Source of the DNA: an uncultured Lachnospiraceae bacterium
GTDB taxonomy: Bacteria > Bacillota > Clostridia > Lachnospirales > Lachnospiraceae
Direction: 5' to 3'
NCBI GenBank assembly: GCA_949893755.1
Contig: CATLCV010000022.1
Span: forward strand, 1 to 40,224
DNA: 40,224 bases
The notes under the pieces were generated by a model that did no database searches, had not been told where the DNA came from, and worked only from the letters and a program-made list of their open reading frames with translations. The translations under genes were made by a program, and so were the position numbers. Of this stretch, positions 1 to 8,203 are shown in pieces (the stretch's first letter is position 1; each line of letters begins with the position of its first letter).

Positions 1-40
1 TTACATTTTTTTCAGACCACATTAAGAGAATGAAATGACG

Positions 41-85
41 AAACGGCAGACGCACAATGTAAAAATGTGCATTTGCCGTTTTTTA
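41..85 (+). terminator. Intrinsic terminator-like hairpin
   Basis: A long imperfect stem (AAACGGCA..GCACA pairing with TGTGC..TGCCGTTT) is followed by a T-run. It probably ends a gene lying left of the window. It could act in either direction because the left arm is preceded by few A residues. Confidence 0.6.
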
Positions 86-140
86 CTGCAGGGATAAAAA
101 AACCAAAGTTTTTTATCTACACCCACCTATAAAAAAGGAA

Positions 141-169
141 TTGAAAAGGCCAGTAGAAAATGTTACAAT
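141..169 (+). promoter_or_regulatory. Promoter of the small protein-HD operon
   Basis: TTGAAA (141-146) and TACAAT (164-169) are separated by 17 bp, a good sigma-A promoter. Transcription would start near 176, leaving a short leader before the GTG start at 212. Confidence 0.65.
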
Positions 170-211
170 ATTTAACATGGATTGAAGTTGAAAGAAAAGG
201 GGGAATATAAA

Positions 212-571
212 GTGTGCTTTTATATAGGGATAGAAGATTTGGCTGCGAATGCTCTTATTGAAGCAATGAGAAAGAAAAATAAGAGATTTCTTACGTATAA
301 CGAAATTGAAAGCTATGGTTCGGAAGTTGTCCAGATTCTTCAGGAAAATGGAGAAAAGGCAATCTTAATTCTCTCGCGTGATAATACGGATGCCCTGTTT
401 CGTAACTATGATGAATTTTTTGAAGAAAGCGAAGCGGATGGAAAAAGGGGAATCTTGCTGAGGGCGGAGAAGGATATCGAAGATTTAATTCAACAGTTCA
501 GAGGGTATCTGGCACTGGATGTTTTGCTGGCATTTATGAGTCAGCGTTCGGTTCAGGCTTTGGGAGTATAG
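212..571 (+). CDS. Small unknown protein, operon partner of the HD phosphohydrolase
   Basis: A 119-residue acidic soluble protein that I do not recognise. The start is taken as GTG 212 because an AAGGGGGA ribosome-binding site sits about 8 bases upstream; an in-frame TTG at 182 exists but has no such site. No signal peptide or membrane segment is visible. The sequence is helix-rich, with YIGIEDLAANALIEAM at the N terminus, an alternating hydrophobic stretch (KAILILS) near residue 52 and a hydrophobic C-terminal helix (YLALDVLLAFM). It ends two bases before the HD gene, so the two are translationally coupled. The pairing suggests a regulatory or structural subunit of the HD enzyme, but that is inference from position only. 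Confidence 0.7.
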   Translation: MCFYIGIEDLAANALIEAMRKKNKRFLTYNEIESYGSEVVQILQENGEKAILILSRDNTDALFRNYDEFFEESEADGKRGILLRAEKDIEDLIQQFRGYLALDVLLAFMSQRSVQALGV

Positions 572-573
572 CT

Positions 574-2202
574 ATGAAGGATTACAAAAGAGTAAAGGAT
601 CCAATCTATGGATATATTGAAATACCGATAAAATATATGACGGATATTGTTGACACGGCACCTTTTCAGAGATTGCGGAGAATAATTCAAACAAGTTATT
701 CTCCGCTTTATTCTTCTGCGGTTCACAATCGCTTTGTTCATTCAATGGGCGTATACTTCCTGGGGGAATTGGCGGCCAGTCAATTGGTAAAAGAAGCAGA
801 ATCCAAAATCGGCAGTGCTCTGGATCTGAATATGCTTGGCAAGGTCTTTAAGCTGGCGTGCCTGTTGCATGATGTGGGACACGCGCCGTTTTCTCATACG
901 GGAGAAAGCTTTTATCTGGGAAAAGATCACGATTACAACCATCTGCACAAAAAGCTGGCCGGGATCATCGGTAATCCGGCATTTGAAAAGGACATTACTC
1001 AGGATAAAAGCCTGGCTGCAGCACCGCATGAGATCATGAGTGCAGTCATAGGTATTTCCGAGTATGGGGGACTGTTTGACAGCATAGATCAAAAAGAATT
1101 TTTTGCAAGATGTATTACTGGATATAAATATACGGATGATTCATTGGAAAATAGTTTGAAAAACTGCTTTATATCAATGCTTAATTCAAAGGTAATTGAT
1201 GTAGATAAGCTGGATTATTTGATCAGAGATGCGTTTATCACGGGATTTGATACGGTAAATATTGATTTCGAAAGACTGCTTGGTTCTCTTACGATTTTCC
1301 AAAATAAAAGAAAGTATGAGATTGCATACAACAAAAATGCGATCAGCGTGATTGAAAATGTTGTGTATGCCCATGACGCGGAAAGAAAGTGGATTCAGAC
1401 ACATCCGGTTGTGCTCTATGACGCATATATCCTGCAGCATGTAATGGCATATTTAAGCGAAAAATTTGACGATAGTGGAAAATCACTGTTTTCGCTGGAA
1501 TCGTTAAGTGTACAAGGACAGAAATTTAATAACGGATTATCCATTACCTTGCTATGTGATGATGACATTATCTTTTTAATGAAGAACATATTTCCCAATG
1601 AAATGAGTGCGGAATATTTTGAACGCAGAGAGAGACGGCATCCGGTATGGAAATCAGAAGCGGAATACAAAGCATTTGTTTTAGATCTGGCCAGAGGCGG
1701 AACACTTATTCAGGAATTTGAAACAGCTATGAGCGTTACTGCAAAATATCTTGTAAAAAGTACGGACTCATGGGTTATAGATGAAGCCTTGATAAGTAAA
1801 CTGGAAAAAGAAAAGGCACTGCTTGATAAAACAGAACTAGATCCGGAAACGAAAAAAATTCAGGTTGAGAATAAAGAAAAAATATTAAAAGTAATGCATT
1901 CTCTGAAAAACTATGCTGCTGAGAAGAAAATCGACTGTAATTTTGTGATCCTGATGGCATCTCAGTTTAACAGTGGATTTGGTAAATCAGATTTTGCCTC
2001 GATCAATATAGTATTTGATACAAAGGAAGGCGAAAAACCAGCCAAGGTTGGTGAGATTGTATCTTCTTTAAAGGCGAAGGAGAGGGAAAGAGATAATTTC
2101 TTTTACCTTTTTTATAAACGGAAACCCGGTATGAGTAAGGGCGATATAGAGATTGATAATCAGGAAATATGCAAAAGGCTGTTCAGGGATGTTGTATTTT
2201 AG
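574..2202 (+). CDS. HD-domain phosphohydrolase (SAMHD1/dGTPase-like, COG1078 type)
   Basis: A 542-residue cytoplasmic HD-superfamily protein. The metal and catalytic motifs are all visible: HNRFVHSMG (about residues 51-59, His56), LLHDVGHAPFSH (His99-Asp100, His107), a PHE motif near 152 and VIDVDKLDYLIRD (metal Asp near 212). This arrangement is typical of dNTP triphosphohydrolases and their uncharacterised relatives, which cut dNTPs or other nucleotides. The C-terminal third (from about 380) is charged and less conserved-looking. The start has a GGGAG site about 10 bases upstream and lies 2 bases after the upstream stop. The A+T-rich composition differs from the sugar-acid genes that follow. 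The substrate is unknown; housekeeping nucleotide control and phage defence by dNTP depletion are both possible. Confidence 0.85.
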   Translation: MKDYKRVKDPIYGYIEIPIKYMTDIVDTAPFQRLRRIIQTSYSPLYSSAVHNRFVHSMGVYFLGELAASQLVKEAESKIGSALDLNMLGKVFKLACLLHDVGHAPFSHTGESFYLGKDHDYNHLHKKLAGIIGNPAFEKDITQDKSLAAAPHEIMSAVIGISEYGGLFDSIDQKEFFARCITGYKYTDDSLENSLKNCFISMLNSKVIDVDKLDYLIRDAFITGFDTVNIDFERLLGSLTIFQNKRKYEIAYNKNAISVIENVVYAHDAERKWIQTHPVVLYDAYILQHVMAYLSEKFDDSGKSLFSLESLSVQGQKFNNGLSITLLCDDDIIFLMKNIFPNEMSAEYFERRERRHPVWKSEAEYKAFVLDLARGGTLIQEFETAMSVTAKYLVKSTDSWVIDEALISKLEKEKALLDKTELDPETKKIQVENKEKILKVMHSLKNYAAEKKIDCNFVILMASQFNSGFGKSDFASINIVFDTKEGEKPAKVGEIVSSLKAKERERDNFFYLFYKRKPGMSKGDIEIDNQEICKRLFRDVVF

Positions 2203-2292
2203 TCTTTAGAGTTACGAGCCACGTTTTGACCAGATATAAGTTGTAACTATTCAGCGGTTGTGTAAAGACTTTCAAACAGGAGTTAGTGCGCT

Positions 2293-3018
2293 ATGTATAA
2301 TATTGATAAAATGGCAAAAAAGCCTCTCGGGGCCAGGATCGAGGATGAGCTGATGCGCTACATCCTCCAGGAACCTGTGGAACCCGGACAGAAGATTCCA
2401 AATGAATTTGAACTGGCGGAAAAGTTCGGCGTCGGGCGGAGCACCATCCGGGAAGCCGTGAAGGGCCTGGTCTCCCGGGGAATCCTGGAGGTCCGCAGGG
2501 GATCGGGAACCTATGTGATCAACACCAGCTCCGTGGATGAGGATCCGCTGGGCTTCGGAAAGATTGAGGACAAATATAAGCTGGCGCTGGATCTGTTTGA
2601 TGTGCGGCTGATGATCGAGCCGGAGATTGCCGCCCTGGCCTGCAGAAATGCAGCGGAAGAAGACCTGAAAAAGCTGAAGCGTTTATGCGATGAGACGGAG
2701 CGCCTGTATGTGGGCGGCAGCAACCACATTAATAAGGATATCGAATTCCATACCTGCATTGCGCACTGCAGCAGGAATCAGGTCGTGGAAACCCTGGTTC
2801 CGGTCATCAATACGGCGGTATTCACCTTTGCGAATCTGACCCACCGTCTGCTGAAGGAAGAGACACTGGAAACCCACCGGGCCATCACTAATGCGATCTT
2901 GAAGCGGGATTCCGTGGGAGCCAGATGTGCTATGATGATGCACCTGACCTATAATCGTCAGACGATTCTGCGGATCATGGAAGAACGTGACCGGGATTCA
3001 GGAACTGTGCAAAAATAA
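2293..3018 (+). CDS. GntR-family regulator, FadR/FCD subfamily
   Basis: A 241-residue transcription factor. The N-terminal winged helix-turn-helix covers about residues 10-77 (LAEKFGVGRSTIREAVKGL recognition region, then the wing RRGSGTYV). The C-terminal all-helical FCD effector domain covers about 95-230, with the metal/ligand pattern D..FH, TH and MMH visible. FCD regulators usually repress sugar-acid catabolism genes and release DNA on binding the acid or its keto-deoxy product. The start ATG has AGGAG 10 bases upstream. It precedes the GntP permease and dehydratase genes in the same orientation. The palindromes at 3199-3210, 3301-3315 and 3353-3376 are its likely operators. Effector specificity cannot be read. 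Confidence 0.9.
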   Translation: MYNIDKMAKKPLGARIEDELMRYILQEPVEPGQKIPNEFELAEKFGVGRSTIREAVKGLVSRGILEVRRGSGTYVINTSSVDEDPLGFGKIEDKYKLALDLFDVRLMIEPEIAALACRNAAEEDLKKLKRLCDETERLYVGGSNHINKDIEFHTCIAHCSRNQVVETLVPVINTAVFTFANLTHRLLKEETLETHRAITNAILKRDSVGARCAMMMHLTYNRQTILRIMEERDRDSGTVQK

Positions 3019-3198
3019 TTTCCAGCCGTGCGGTTCCTCAGCATATGTAGAAGCACATCCCGCGCAGTCTGTACCGGTTATTTTTCTGCAGCTCCAAAAT
3101 ACGGAAATGCCGTATATTACAGCTCTGGATGGGACAGGATATCTGCATGGCCTGTCTCCGCATGAAATGGAGAAAACATCAGACGAATCCAAAATCGT

Positions 3199-3210
3199 TC
3201 AGACGTCTGA
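3199..3210. promoter_or_regulatory. Palindrome TCAGACGTCTGA, possible operator
   Basis: A perfect 12-bp palindrome between the regulator and the permease. It shares ACGTC/CAGA words with the two palindromes around the permease promoter, so it may be an auxiliary site for the FCD regulator. Confidence 0.4.
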
Positions 3211-3300
3211 TAAAATCAAATGGATATAATGCACAAAAAAGATGGAATCTGAGATACAGCAACCATTCTTTTTTTGTGAAATTGATAGAAATGGAAAGAA

Positions 3301-3315
3301 ATACATCAGATGTAT
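3301..3315. promoter_or_regulatory. Operator-like palindrome ATACATCAGATGTAT
   Basis: A perfect 7-1-7 inverted repeat that touches the -35 box of the permease promoter. It shares an 11-mer (ACRTCAGATGT) with the site at 3363-3373, exactly 60 bp downstream. It is a likely FCD-GntR operator. Confidence 0.55.
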
Positions 3316-3343
3316 TGAAAGCGAAAACATGAAATGATATGAT
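3315..3343 (+). promoter_or_regulatory. Promoter of the GntP permease/dehydratase operon
   Basis: TTGAAA (3315-3320), a 17-bp spacer and TATGAT (3338-3343). Transcription would start near 3350, giving a leader of about 145 bases. Operator-like palindromes lie on both sides of it. Confidence 0.65.
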
Positions 3344-3352
3344 GTACCCACG

Positions 3353-3376
3353 ATAACATAAGACGTCAGATGTTAT
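3353..3376. promoter_or_regulatory. Downstream operator-like inverted repeat
   Basis: ATAACAT (3353-3359) and ATGTTAT (3370-3376) flank a GACGTCAG core, just downstream of the predicted transcription start. A regulator bound here and at 3301-3315 would bracket the promoter. The leader beyond it holds a small GGGCG-TTT-CGCCC hairpin near 3431-3445 and no gene. Confidence 0.5.
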
Positions 3377-3493
3377 GTAAAGTGTAAATGCAATGAATGA
3401 GAGGCAGATTTCAGATTTATCTGCGGGCTAGGGGCGTTTCGCCCGGCATCAAATTTAGAAAAAGAATATAAGAGAATTGAGGAGGTACACATT

Positions 3494-4852
3494 ATGGCTG
3501 GTGAGGCATTGGAATTGAATCCGACCAGATTGGTTCTGGCCGCGATCATAGGGCTGGCGGTATTACTTTTATTGATTATCAAATTTAAGGTACAGGCAAT
3601 GGTTTCCATCCTGGTAGGAGCGATCGTGATCGGCCTTGGGGCGGGCATGCCCTTTGAAAATATTGTAACAGCCGTGAACGACGGCATCGGCAACACATTA
3701 AAAGGAATCGCATTGCTGGTAGGGCTTGGCTCCATGTTCGGCGCCATCCTGGAGGCATCGGGAGGCGCGCAGACGCTGGCCGTCAGCATGGTAAAATGGT
3801 TCGGCGACAAGAAGGCGGCCTGGGCGCTGGGCATCACGGGCCTGGTCATTGCGATGCCGGTATTCTTCGACGCGGGACTGATCATCCTGATCCCGCTTGC
3901 GTTTTCTCTTGCAAAAAGGACAAACCGGTCCTCCCTGTTTTACGCGATCCCGCTTCTGGCCGGACTTGCGGTGGGGCATGCGTTCATCCCGCCCACACCG
4001 GGGCCGGTGCTGGTAGCGACCATGCTGGAGGTAGAGCTGGGCTGGGTGATCCTGGTAGGGATCTTCTGCGGGATCTGCTCCATGATCGTAGCAGGCCCGG
4101 TATGGGGATCCATTTGCGGAAACAAATATATGGTTCCGGTTCCGGAGCATGTGGCAAAGCAGGAAGATTTTGATGAATCCAAGCTTCCGAATTTCTGGAC
4201 CATCGTAGGCATCATCCTGATCCCGCTGGTATTGATCATTCTGGATTCCATGGCAGGGGTGATCCCGGCACTTGCCGGACTGGCTCCGATCTTCGGATTT
4301 TTGGGAGAGCCGTTTGTGGCGCTGCTCATCGCAACTATCGCGGCCATGCTGATCTTGGGGCTGAAACATGGTTATAATATGGACCAGCTGGAAAAGATCA
4401 TGACAAAATCACTGGAACCCACCGGACTGATCCTGCTGGTAACCGCATGCGGCGGCGTGCTCCGCTACATGCTCCAGTATTCCGGCCTGGGCGACCTGAT
4501 CGGAAATGCGGTATCCTCTGCAAACCTTCCGATCGTAGTAGTCGCGTTTATCGTAGCCGCTCTGGTCCGGATCTGTGTCGGCTCCGCAACCGTCGCAATG
4601 ACGATGGCAGCAGGCATTATCGCCGCCATGCCGGGGATCGCGGATCTGTCTCCTCTGTATCTGGCCTGCACGACGGCAGCAGTGGCAGGCGGGGCGACCG
4701 TATGCTCACACTTTAACGACTCCGGCTTCTGGCTGGTGAAGTCTCTGGTGGGGATGGATGAAAAAACCACATTAAAGACCTGGACGATCATGGAAACACT
4801 GGTAGGCGGAACGGGATTTGTTGTGGCACTGATCATATCATTTTTTGCATAA
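3494..4852 (+). CDS. GntP-family gluconate/aldonate:H+ symporter
   Basis: A 452-residue integral membrane protein with about 12 hydrophobic segments. It shows GntP-family landmarks: ALLVGLGSMFGAILEASGGAQ near residue 75, VIAMPVFFDAGLIILIPLAFSLAK near 120, and AVGHAFIPPTPGPV near 160. These transporters bring gluconate and related sugar acids into the cell with protons. A GAGGAGGT site 7-8 bases upstream supports the start. It is followed after 83 bases by the dehydratase and then the KDG kinase, so the substrate is probably a C6 (or C5) aldonate such as gluconate, galactonate or idonate. Expression is probably repressed by the upstream FCD-GntR protein. Confidence 0.92.
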   Translation: MAGEALELNPTRLVLAAIIGLAVLLLLIIKFKVQAMVSILVGAIVIGLGAGMPFENIVTAVNDGIGNTLKGIALLVGLGSMFGAILEASGGAQTLAVSMVKWFGDKKAAWALGITGLVIAMPVFFDAGLIILIPLAFSLAKRTNRSSLFYAIPLLAGLAVGHAFIPPTPGPVLVATMLEVELGWVILVGIFCGICSMIVAGPVWGSICGNKYMVPVPEHVAKQEDFDESKLPNFWTIVGIILIPLVLIILDSMAGVIPALAGLAPIFGFLGEPFVALLIATIAAMLILGLKHGYNMDQLEKIMTKSLEPTGLILLVTACGGVLRYMLQYSGLGDLIGNAVSSANLPIVVVAFIVAALVRICVGSATVAMTMAAGIIAAMPGIADLSPLYLACTTAAVAGGATVCSHFNDSGFWLVKSLVGMDEKTTLKTWTIMETLVGGTGFVVALIISFFA

Positions 4853-4935
4853 GTTAAAGGGAAAATGCCCTGATAACTTCGAAAAATGCAGTTAACTTTG
4901 ATTCATCAAAATTGATAATAGAGGAGGAAAAAATC

Positions 4936-6681
4936 ATGGAACTGAGAAGTCAGGAAATGCGCAGGAACGCGCCGGAGCTGGATCCGTTGCGGATCGGGAC
5001 CGGATGGAAGCCGGAGGATCTGTCAAAGCCCCAGGTGATGATCGAGAGCACCTTCGGGGACAGCCATCCGGGCAGCGGCCATCTGGATATCCTGGTGGAG
5101 GAAGTGCGCAAAGGAATTGAAGAAGCCGGCGGACACGGCGCGCGGTATTACTGCACAGACATCTGCGACGGGGAAAGCCAGGGAACCGACGGCATCAACT
5201 ACAGCCTGGCAAGCCGGGAGATGATCGCCAACATGATCGAGATCCACGCCAATGCGACCCCCTTTGACGCGGGCGTCTATCTGGCAAGCTGCGACAAGGG
5301 ACTGCCCGGCAACCTGATGGGGCTGGCAAGGGTGGATATTCCCGCTGTGGTGGTGCCCGGAGGCACGATGAACGCGGGCCCGGAAATGCTCACGCTGGAG
5401 CAGCTTGGGATGTACAGCGCCAAATATCAGCGGGGCGAGATTGACGAGGAAAAGCTGAACTGGGCGAAATGCAATGCCTGTCCAAGCTGCGGCGCCTGCT
5501 CCTTTATCGGAACGGCTTCCACCATGCAGATCATGGCCGAGGCCCTGGGACTGGCACTTCCGGGAAGCGCGCTGATGCCCGCCACCAGCCCGGACCTGCT
5601 CACATTTGCCAGAGAAGCGGGTGCACAGGCGGTAAAGCTTGCAGCCATGCCCAATATGTGCCCCAGCGGCATTGTGACCATGGACAGCTTTGAAAATGCG
5701 ATCCTGGTGCATGCGGCGGTTTCCGGAAGTACAAACTGCCTGCTGCACATTCCGGCGATCGCGCATGAATTCGGCATTGAGATCACCGGGGACACCTTCG
5801 ACCGGCTGCACCGGAATGCCCGTTATCTTCTGGATGTCCGTCCGGCAGGGCGGTGGCCGGCGGAATGCTTCTACTATGCGGGCGGCGTACCGGCGATCAT
5901 GGAGGAGATCAAAGGCCATCTGCATCTGGATGTGATGACCGTGACCGGAAAGACGCTGGGAGAAAACCTGGAGGAGTTAAAGAAAAACGGATTCTACGAG
6001 AGATGTGAAACATGGCTCCAGGATTTCAACGCCCGCTATCATGTTTCCCTGAAAAAAGAGGACATCATCCGGCCCTATGAGGATGCCATCGGAACGGACG
6101 GAAGCATTGCCATCCTGAGAGGAAATCTGGCTCCTGAGGGCGCGGTCATCAAGCACACCGCATGTCCGAAGGAAATGTTCAAGGCGGTCCTCAGGGCAAG
6201 ACCATTTGACAGTGAGGAGGAATGCCTGGACGCAGTATTGAAGCACAAGGTCGAAAAAGGAGATGCCGTATTCATCCGTTACGAAGGTCCCAAGGGCAGC
6301 GGCATGCCGGAGATGTTCTACACCTCCGAAGCGATCAGCAGCGACAAGGAGCTGGGAAAAAGCATTGCATTGATCACCGACGGACGGTTTTCCGGAGCCT
6401 CCACGGGTCCGGTGATCGGACACTGCAGCCCGGAGGCAGTGGACGGCGGCCCCATCGCTCTTGTAGAGGAAGGGGATCTGATCGAGATCGATGTGGAAGA
6501 GCGGAAGCTGAACATCATCGGGATCGCGGGAGAGCGCAGGACCATGGAGGAAGTGGCGGCGGTGCTTGAGGAGCGCCGCAAAAACTGGAAGCCCCGTGAG
6601 CCGAAGTACAAAAAAGGCGTGCTCCGCCTGTTCAGCGAACATGCGGCAAGCCCGATGAAGGGGGCCTATCTGGAGTATTAA
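4936..6681 (+). CDS. IlvD/Edd-family sugar-acid dehydratase
   Basis: A 581-residue Fe-S dehydratase. Cluster-ligand motifs are in order: ICDGESQG (Cys77), ASCDKGLPGN (Cys119) and CPSCGACSFIGTASTM (Cys188). The late glycine-rich GRFSGASTGPVIGH motif is also present. The family removes water from 2,3-dihydroxy acids: IlvD in branched-chain amino acid synthesis, Edd on 6-phosphogluconate, and aldonate dehydratases on gluconate, xylonate or galactonate. Position between a GntP permease and a KDG kinase points to an aldonate dehydratase producing 2-keto-3-deoxy-aldonate. An in-frame TTG at 4912 is rejected because GAGGAGG sits inside that extension, 8-9 bases before ATG 4936. The exact sugar acid is not determinable. 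Confidence 0.88.
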   Translation: MELRSQEMRRNAPELDPLRIGTGWKPEDLSKPQVMIESTFGDSHPGSGHLDILVEEVRKGIEEAGGHGARYYCTDICDGESQGTDGINYSLASREMIANMIEIHANATPFDAGVYLASCDKGLPGNLMGLARVDIPAVVVPGGTMNAGPEMLTLEQLGMYSAKYQRGEIDEEKLNWAKCNACPSCGACSFIGTASTMQIMAEALGLALPGSALMPATSPDLLTFAREAGAQAVKLAAMPNMCPSGIVTMDSFENAILVHAAVSGSTNCLLHIPAIAHEFGIEITGDTFDRLHRNARYLLDVRPAGRWPAECFYYAGGVPAIMEEIKGHLHLDVMTVTGKTLGENLEELKKNGFYERCETWLQDFNARYHVSLKKEDIIRPYEDAIGTDGSIAILRGNLAPEGAVIKHTACPKEMFKAVLRARPFDSEEECLDAVLKHKVEKGDAVFIRYEGPKGSGMPEMFYTSEAISSDKELGKSIALITDGRFSGASTGPVIGHCSPEAVDGGPIALVEEGDLIEIDVEERKLNIIGIAGERRTMEEVAAVLEERRKNWKPREPKYKKGVLRLFSEHAASPMKGAYLEY

Positions 6682-6717
6682 GTATCAGCTGAGAAGCAGA
6701 AGCGGTCAGAAAAAACA

Positions 6718-6826
6718 TTACTGGTCACACCTTGATCAGGTGCGCCCAGTAACTCAGGCCGTCATTTAAAATTGCCTACGGCAATGGACGGCCTGAATAC
6801 CAGCTTTTATGTGCATCCTCCTGACC
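6718..6826. repeat. 109-bp structured direct repeat, copy 1
   Basis: Colinear without gaps with 9589-9697. The core is a nested palindrome: CAGGCCGTC pairs with GACGGCCTG, enclosing an inner ATTGCC/GGCAAT hairpin. It lies just after the dehydratase gene. It may be an extragenic palindromic element or a structured RNA at the 3' end of the operon. Confidence 0.7.
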
Positions 6827-6849
6827 AATCAGCGTGGTGATTGGTCAGG
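6820..6849. promoter_or_regulatory. Perfect 12-6-12 palindrome upstream of kdgK
   Basis: CCTGACCAATCA (6820-6831) and TGATTGGTCAGG (6838-6849) are perfect inverted arms around GCGTGG. It could be a regulator site for kdgK or an RNA hairpin. It overlaps the end of repeat copy 1 and has no equivalent at the second copy. Confidence 0.5.
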
Positions 6850-6863
6850 ATCTGACATGTAAC

Positions 6864-6911
6864 GAAAAAACAGACTGTGCAGATTACCTTATCTGCAAAA
6901 GCCTGTTTTTT
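6864..6911 (+). terminator. Terminator-like hairpin between dehydratase and kdgK
   Basis: An inner stem GCAGAT/ATCTGC (6879-6884, 6891-6896) is enclosed by AAAAAACAG and CTGTTTTTT, ending in a T6 run. It probably ends the permease-dehydratase transcript, or attenuates read-through into kdgK. The 313-bp gap (6682-6994) holds this, the repeat and the palindrome, and no gene. Confidence 0.55.
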
Positions 6912-6994
6912 CTGGTATACCCAAGGGCACCCCATTATGGCCATGCGGCCGTTTCACAAGGTATGTTTATCAATATTTATAAGGAGGGATTTCC

Positions 6995-8083
6995 ATGGAA
7001 CACAACAACCCGTTATTATCAGAAAATCAGAACGAACACAGGTTTATTACGATCGGTGAGATCATGCTGCGCCTGACGCCGCCGAGCTACGAAAAGGTCC
7101 GGATGGCATCCGCTTTTGAGGCCAGCTATGGCGGAAGCGAGGCAAATATCGCTCTGGCGCTGGCAAACCTGGGGATTGACAGTACATTTTTTACGGTCGT
7201 GCCGAACAACAGCCTGGGAAAAAGCGCGATCCGGATGCTGCGGAGCAACGATGTACACTGCACGCCCGTAATCTTAAGCACTCCGGAGCAGACCCCCACG
7301 CACCGGCTGGGGACCTACTACCTGGAGACCGGGTTTGGAATCCGCGCCAGCAAGGTGACCTATGACCGCAAGCACAGCGCGATCACGGAATACGACTTTG
7401 ATTCCTATGACTTCGACGCGCTGCTGGAAGGCTTTACATGGCTGCATTTAAGCGGCGTCACCCCTGCCCTCGGAGAAAATTGCAAAAAAATGATCCTGCA
7501 GTGCCTGAAAGCGGCAAGGGAAAAAAATATGATCATCAGCTTTGACGGAAATTTCCGAAGTACGCTCTGGTCGTGGGAGGAGGCAAGGGATTTCTGTACG
7601 GAATGCCTGCCGTATGTTGACGTGCTGTTTGGGATCGAGCCTTATCACCTGTGGCGGGATGAGTCGGACCACGGCAAAGGAGACTGGAAGGACGGCGTGC
7701 CGCTCCAGCCGGGTTATGAGCAGCAGGACGAGGTATTTCGGGCATTTATCCGGAGATTCCCCAATCTGAAATGTATCGCGCGGCATGTCCGCTATGCCCA
7801 CAGCGGCAGTGAAAACAGCCTGAAAGCATACATGTGGTACGAAGGACATACCTTCGAGAGCAAGCAGTTTACATTCAACATCCTGGACCGGGTAGGCGGC
7901 GGAGACGCATTTGCCAGCGGCCTGATCTACGCCATGATGAACGATTACAAACCGATGGATATGGTGAATTTTGCAGTCGCAAGCAGCGCGTTAAAGCACA
8001 CGATCCGGGGGGATGCCAACATTACAGACGACGCGGCCGCAATCCGGAACCTGATGAATATGAACTTTGATATCAAGCGATAG
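6995..8083 (+). CDS. kdgK: PfkB-family sugar kinase, probable 2-keto-3-deoxygluconate kinase
   Basis: A 362-residue ribokinase/PfkB-fold kinase. The N-terminal sugar-binding signature GGSEANIALALANLG is near residues 46-60. The C-terminal ATP/anion-hole motif DRVGGGDAFASG covers 298-309, with catalytic base Asp304. It would phosphorylate 2-keto-3-deoxygluconate to KDPG, following the dehydratase. The AAGGAGGG site 8 bases before ATG is strong. It is separated from the dehydratase by a 313-bp gap with hairpins, so it may be transcribed partly independently. No KDPG aldolase follows; the gene ends at a convergent terminator. The family also includes fructokinase-like members, so the KDG assignment rests mainly on context. 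Confidence 0.82.
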   Translation: MEHNNPLLSENQNEHRFITIGEIMLRLTPPSYEKVRMASAFEASYGGSEANIALALANLGIDSTFFTVVPNNSLGKSAIRMLRSNDVHCTPVILSTPEQTPTHRLGTYYLETGFGIRASKVTYDRKHSAITEYDFDSYDFDALLEGFTWLHLSGVTPALGENCKKMILQCLKAAREKNMIISFDGNFRSTLWSWEEARDFCTECLPYVDVLFGIEPYHLWRDESDHGKGDWKDGVPLQPGYEQQDEVFRAFIRRFPNLKCIARHVRYAHSGSENSLKAYMWYEGHTFESKQFTFNILDRVGGGDAFASGLIYAMMNDYKPMDMVNFAVASSALKHTIRGDANITDDAAAIRNLMNMNFDIKR

Positions 8084-8169
8084 AAATGAGATGTTATACT
8101 GCGCGCCAGATTTCACAGGCCGCGAGTATATACTACTCTGGCTGGCCAGTGAACCGTGACAATGAGATT

Positions 8170-8198
8170 CCCCCGCAGTGCAATATATACTGCGGGGG
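8170..8198 (+). terminator. GC-rich hairpin downstream of kdgK
   Basis: CCCCCGCAGT (8170-8179) pairs perfectly with ACTGCGGGGG (8189-8198). Only a weak T-run follows, so it is either a modest terminator or an mRNA-stabilising 3' hairpin. Confidence 0.5.
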
Positions 8199-8203
8199 AG
8201 TTT

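Noticed and set aside
2213..2255. AGTTAC...GTAACT inverted words after the HD gene
   Set aside because: Arms are short and far apart with no T-run; they are not convincing as a terminator or operator.
2987..3332. Two short plus-strand frames between the GntR regulator and the permease
   Set aside because: They lie in the operator region, overlap each other and have no ribosome-binding sites.
5023..5925. Long minus-strand frame (300 codons) opposite the dehydratase
   Set aside because: It is antisense to a clearly coding IlvD/Edd gene, has no recognisable domain, and arises from G+C-rich codon bias.
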